A DNA stretch of 9,022 bases from an uncultured Rickettsiales bacterium. GTDB lineage: Bacteria > Pseudomonadota > Alphaproteobacteria > Rickettsiales > Deianiraeaceae. The notes under the pieces were generated by a model. That model made no database searches. It was not told where the DNA came from and was given only the letters and a program-made list of their open reading frames with translations. Location of the stretch: assembly GCA_937906355.1 (NCBI GenBank), contig CALCWF010000178.1, forward strand, positions 1 to 9,022, in the 5' to 3' direction. The translations under genes were made by a program, and so were the position numbers. Shown here one piece after another: positions 6,642 through 9,022 of this stretch; within the stretch, counting starts at the first letter, position 1, and each line of letters starts with the position of its first letter.

Positions 6642-7967
6642 ATGAAAAAGTTGTTTTGTTGTTTTGTAGCGACGATCGTGCTACTTTCTAGCTATAATGT
6701 TTCACAATCGCAACAAGTAGATGTAAAAAAAAGCAATGGTAAAAAACAACGCACAGTTAGTAATTCAACCGCAAATACAAATAGCAGACAAGTGAATAAA
6801 AAGACTGCAACAAAAAGTGTAAATAATGTCAAAAGTGGAATGAATGGCGTCAAGAGCGTGGATAGAAAAATACAGAATAGTTTATCTGCTAGTAACAAAT
6901 CCAATGTTAGTGCCAGCCGTGCCGTTGCGAGTAAAACGGTAAATAAAGTAGACAGCAGTAAGATTGTAATCAAAGCTACTAATAACGTCAAAAATAGCAC
7001 CATCAACAATAAAAGTAATAACGTCAAAGGTGTTATCGTCAATACGGGCAAGGGTAGCAATAACGTAGATAAGGCTAAAACTAACGTTAAAGCTCAAACG
7101 AAACGCGTAAACGATAGCAGTTCCGTGGTATCGGGAAAACAGTTGAAGCGACCTGATGTAAAAACCAGCACGAATGATACGAGTGGTGCAAACGTTCTGA
7201 AAGCGAAATCTGGAGATTTGAAAAATAAGCAAATAGTTCATGTCGTTGTTAACGGTGATAATATTTACAGAATAAGTGAGAAATACAAGGTATCGCAAAA
7301 CGATATTATTAAATTGAATAACATCTCTAATAACAATATATATGCCGGGCAAAAATTAATTCTCCCAGACTATGCTACAATCAACGAGAGTGACGCTACG
7401 TCATTAGGTTCAACGAACGGTGGCGAAAATGGCGATGTTAATGTAGGTAACGGTAATGTCTCGAATGATTCGAGTGTTATTGTTGTGAACGATAATAGTA
7501 ACAACAAAAAAAACGATATCAATGACGGCACGCAAAATGCGGGGAATGAAAATCTGAATAAAGTCGTGATAGTTAAAAACGATAATAAGACTGTGACTAG
7601 TTTGGTTGATGATGTGACTTTTATGTTTCCGGTCGACGGTAAGATAGTTGTTCACTTTGGACATTTGACGAATAACGGAAGAATGGAGGGCGTAAGCATA
7701 AAGACAAAGGCTGGTTCACCAGTCAAAGCCTCTGCGTCCGGCGAAGTTGTTTATAGTAATGTAATCGAAGGATATAATAACGTCATTTTAATTAGACACT
7801 ATAACGGCTTCTTTACTGCATACGGATATGTAGAGCCGTTGGTTTCTGTTGGTGATAAAGTTAAGAAAAAACAGATCTCGTTTAACTATAAACAGGATGC
7901 ATGGAAAAGCCTAAATACTAAACTAAAGAATCTTCAGTTGGTGATAACGTTAAGAAAAAACAGATAA
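6642..7967 (+). CDS. exported LysM and degenerate LytM/M23-domain protein (NlpD/DipM-like), frame-broken at its C-terminus
   Basis: The 441 residues begin with a signal peptide (MKKLFCCFVATIVLLSS, probable cleavage near residue 23). A Ser/Asn/Lys/Val-rich linker with repeated NVK motifs follows, then a LysM peptidoglycan-binding domain (198-242: VVNGDNIYRISEKYKVS...AGQKLILP), a second low-complexity linker, and an M23 fold from 327 (FMFPVDGKIV...GSPVKASASGEVVYS...GYNNVILIRH...VSVGDKV). The usual M23 zinc ligands are missing: GRMEGVS replaces the HxGxD region and AYGYV the YAH motif. The role is therefore probably as an amidase activator at division, as for NlpD or DipM, rather than as a peptidase. 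After Gln411 the frame leaves the family and stops at 7965-7967; the true end of the domain continues in the -1 frame at 7922-8089. Removing 89 bp would give a normal 452-residue protein. No Shine-Dalgarno sequence lies at a useful distance (AAGAGA is about 15 nt away). Confidence 0.85.
   Translation: MKKLFCCFVATIVLLSSYNVSQSQQVDVKKSNGKKQRTVSNSTANTNSRQVNKKTATKSVNNVKSGMNGVKSVDRKIQNSLSASNKSNVSASRAVASKTVNKVDSSKIVIKATNNVKNSTINNKSNNVKGVIVNTGKGSNNVDKAKTNVKAQTKRVNDSSSVVSGKQLKRPDVKTSTNDTSGANVLKAKSGDLKNKQIVHVVVNGDNIYRISEKYKVSQNDIIKLNNISNNNIYAGQKLILPDYATINESDATSLGSTNGGENGDVNVGNGNVSNDSSVIVVNDNSNNKKNDINDGTQNAGNENLNKVVIVKNDNKTVTSLVDDVTFMFPVDGKIVVHFGHLTNNGRMEGVSIKTKAGSPVKASASGEVVYSNVIEGYNNVILIRHYNGFFTAYGYVEPLVSVGDKVKKKQISFNYKQDAWKSLNTKLKNLQLVITLRKNR
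7848..7876 (+). repeat. 29-bp direct repeat, copy 1
   Basis: Identical to copy 2 at 28 of 29 positions; the only difference is A at 7859 versus C at 7948. Similarity extends left to 7844, giving 31 of 33. In the frame of the gene this copy encodes VGDKVKKKQ, the expected segment of an M23 domain. Confidence 0.95.
7937..7965 (+). repeat. 29-bp direct repeat, copy 2
   Basis: Starts 89 bp after copy 1 and is separated from it by 60 bp (7877-7936) with no similarity to an M23 domain. Since 89 is not a multiple of three, this copy is read in the wrong phase by the upstream frame and leads to TAA at 7965. In the -1 frame it encodes VGDNVKKKQ and runs into the proper domain end. Confidence 0.95.
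7955..7967 (+). promoter_or_regulatory. candidate -1 frameshift site A_AAA_AAC just before the premature stop
   Basis: In the zero frame the codons are AGA AAA AAC AGA TAA, so A_AAA_AAC (7955-7961) has the correct X_XXY_YYZ phase. A -1 slip gives AAA AAA CAG ATA and enters exactly the displaced domain end, producing a 482-residue protein. No clear downstream stimulatory structure or upstream SD-like stimulator is visible. Confidence 0.35.
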
Positions 7968-8141
7968 TAGCATATGTAAGTAAGGGCGATAAAGGTGCCA
8001 AGGAATCGATGTTGTATTTCTCGATTCGTAAAGATAGAAAATCGTATGATCCGGAAAAACTAATTCAAACGAAGATTGACGCCAATTAAGCGTTCGCGTA
8101 TACTTTGTAGTTTTATATACAATCCTCATGTGATATACGAT

Positions 8142-8169
8142 ACTTATATATTTTCACGTATAAGTTTTT
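8142..8169 (+). terminator. AT-rich hairpin with T-run after the LytM gene
   Basis: ACTTATA (8142-8148) and TATAAGT (8159-8165) are exact reverse complements around a 10-nt loop, followed by TTTT (8166-8169). It lies about 50 nt after the TAA of the displaced C-terminal part, as expected if that end still belongs to the transcript. Confidence 0.5.
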
Positions 8170-8290
8170 GGCATGGTTGACGTTGCTATGCTCTCCGAGA
8201 GAATTGAGGCGAATTGTTGATTGATTAATTGATGACTATTTAATAGTATTTCCTGCGATTCTCGTTAGTTATTTGTCCTTTGTGTTTTTT

Positions 8291-8310
8291 CATTTAATAT
8301 CATTTAATAT
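8291..8310. repeat. tandem 10-bp duplication over the ftsI stop codon
   Basis: CATTTAATAT occurs twice in direct succession. On the - strand it spans the last codons and TGA stop of ftsI (8300-8302) and creates a second in-frame stop (TAA) two codons later. Confidence 0.9.
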
Positions 8311-9022
8311 GTTTTTTTACTGGTTTTATGTTTAATACAGGACCAATTGTTGATACGACGTCATTCATAGTTTTGCCGAGAACATTTGAGGCACGAACGA
8401 TATTATTATTTGTCGCATCTACATATGGTCTATCGAGCATTAGAAAGAAAATATATTGTGGTTTTTTCATAGGAACAGCAGTTATAAAAGATAGTATCAT
8501 TGAGTACTTGTCGTATTTGCCGTCGTGATATTGTGTTGCGGTTCCCGTTTTGCCACCTACGTCATATTTATCTATATAAGCTACACGTCCACTACCGCTA
8601 TTTATTACTTGTCTCATTATTTCCTTGAATAGCTCGTATTTATCGTCGTCTAGATAACGATATTCGTATTTTTCAACGTTTTCTGACGCTAGGAATGTTG
8701 GTCTTACGGGTGAATTTTTCAATAGCGACGCAATGGCGGTAACGAAATGGAGTGGAGTGACGGCTATACCATGTCCATACGATATGGTTACGCCATTTAC
8801 AAACGTCCATCTCTTTGGATATATTGGCTTTCCTAGCTCCGGTAGTTCTGTTTGTAATTTACTCAATAGTCCGAGTCTCGACATGAATTTGACCTGATCT
8901 CTTAGACTTATATCTTCCATTACCTTCGCACACCCGACGTTCGAAGAAAAACGAACTATGTCTATAAGATCTAGTCTACCACCTTTTTTTTCTGATTCAT
9001 CTATATCGTGTATCGTATACAA
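8300..9022 (-). CDS. ftsI: peptidoglycan D,D-transpeptidase FtsI (PBP3), C-terminal part (truncated by window edge)
   Basis: A class B penicillin-binding protein that cross-links septal peptidoglycan during division, anchored in the inner membrane with its catalytic domain in the periplasm. The 240 visible residues hold the second and third active-site motifs of the transpeptidase domain: SSN (residues 26-28 of the fragment, codons near 8939-8947) and KTGT (158-161). The typical SYGHGIAVTPLHF stretch (81-93) lies between them. The SxxK serine motif, the pedestal domain and the membrane anchor lie beyond the right edge. The first codon in the window is TTG (Leu), which is not a start. The end (SFITAVPMKKPQY, then GPVLNIKP) resembles alphaproteobacterial FtsI rather than PBP2, though another class B protein cannot be fully excluded. 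It converges with the LytM gene. The stop is TGA, consistent with the standard code. Confidence 0.9.
   Translation of the reverse strand: MYTIHDIDESEKKGGRLDLIDIVRFSSNVGCAKVMEDISLRDQVKFMSRLGLLSKLQTELPELGKPIYPKRWTFVNGVTISYGHGIAVTPLHFVTAIASLLKNSPVRPTFLASENVEKYEYRYLDDDKYELFKEIMRQVINSGSGRVAYIDKYDVGGKTGTATQYHDGKYDKYSMILSFITAVPMKKPQYIFFLMLDRPYVDATNNNIVRASNVLGKTMNDVVSTIGPVLNIKPVKKHIK

Larger units (their letters stand above)
7922..8089 (+). pseudogene. displaced C-terminal part of the LytM/M23 domain
   Basis: This segment is open in the -1 frame relative to the gene from 6642. It encodes SSVGDNVKKKQ, then IIAYVSKGDKGAKES, then MLYFSIRKDRKSYDPEKL, ending at TAA 8087-8089. This is the normal end of an NlpD-type M23 domain; the pattern LYFSIR-x(5)-YDP matches the family's LHFEIR-x-VNP, with the HxH zinc ligands replaced. 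It has no start codon or ribosome site of its own, so it is expressed only if the frame is restored by deletion of 89 bp or by a -1 ribosomal shift. It could also be intact in reality if the insertion is an assembly error. Confidence 0.85.

Noticed and set aside
6692..7352. - strand ORFs opposite the LysM gene
   Set aside because: They are antisense shadows of a low-complexity coding region, while the + strand has a signal peptide and a LysM domain.
7866..7885. -1 frameshifting at the first AAAAAAC copy
   Set aside because: There the zero frame is AAA AAA CAG, the wrong phase for the heptamer, and the -1 frame hits TAA at 7883-7885.
7877..7936. A translational bypass element or tiny intron between the repeats
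   Set aside because: Sixty bases are far too short for a known self-splicing intron, and no take-off hairpin or other bypass signal is visible; duplication, recombination or error are simpler.
8235..8247. ACTATT-T-AATAGT palindrome as an ftsI terminator
   Set aside because: The stem is short and purely AT-rich apart from one pair, with a single-base loop, and no U-run follows it on the - strand.
8297..8302. TGA as a Trp codon in ftsI
   Set aside because: Trp is encoded by TGG throughout, no TGA occurs inside any gene, and the frame would gain only two residues before TAA.

Overview
This is a low-GC bacterial window. Its core genes look alphaproteobacterial. The RpoC fragment has alpha-style signatures around the bridge helix (QMKQLAGM, SNFKEGL, AQDC), and the FtsI fragment has the alpha-style end of the transpeptidase domain (PMKKPQY, GPVLNIKP). 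Asn/Lys/Asp-rich low-complexity protein segments, loss of the usual rpoC gene neighbourhood, and start codons without Shine-Dalgarno sequences suggest a fast-evolving, possibly host-associated lineage such as Rickettsiales or Holosporales. That placement is inference; no 16S rRNA gene is present to confirm it.

Layout: (1) 3-2021, + strand, the C-terminal half of rpoC (RNA polymerase beta prime), open at the left edge. (2) 2022-2333, an intergenic region with a probable rpoC terminator. (3) 2334-4217, + strand, mtaB, a tRNA t6A37 methylthiotransferase swollen to 627 residues by low-complexity insertions. (4) 4309-6462, - strand and convergent with mtaB, a 717-residue coiled-coil-rich protein that I do not recognise. 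(5) 6463-6641, a divergent promoter region with a central palindrome, three direct repeats and a clean promoter that predicts a leaderless mRNA for the 717-residue protein. (6) 6642-7967, + strand, an exported LysM plus degenerate LytM/M23 protein. Its reading frame is broken near the C-terminus by an 89-bp insertion bounded by near-identical 29-bp repeats; the missing end of the domain lies out of frame at 7922-8089. (7) 8090-8299, a convergent intergenic region with a probable AT-rich terminator. (8) 8300-9022, - strand, the C-terminal part of ftsI (a class B penicillin-binding protein), open at the right edge.

Functionally, rpoC and mtaB are housekeeping genes (transcription and tRNA modification). 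The LysM/LytM protein and FtsI both belong to cell-wall metabolism and division, but they converge and are not an operon. The unknown coiled-coil protein and the LysM/LytM protein share one divergent control region, so they may be co-regulated. The observations most worth pursuing are the repeat-bounded frameshift in the LytM gene, the in-phase A_AAA_AAC slippery site one codon before its premature stop, the palindrome midway between the two divergent start codons, and a non-bacterial-looking Leu-Asn pair in the RpoC trigger loop. No tRNA, rRNA, CRISPR array or insertion sequence was seen.
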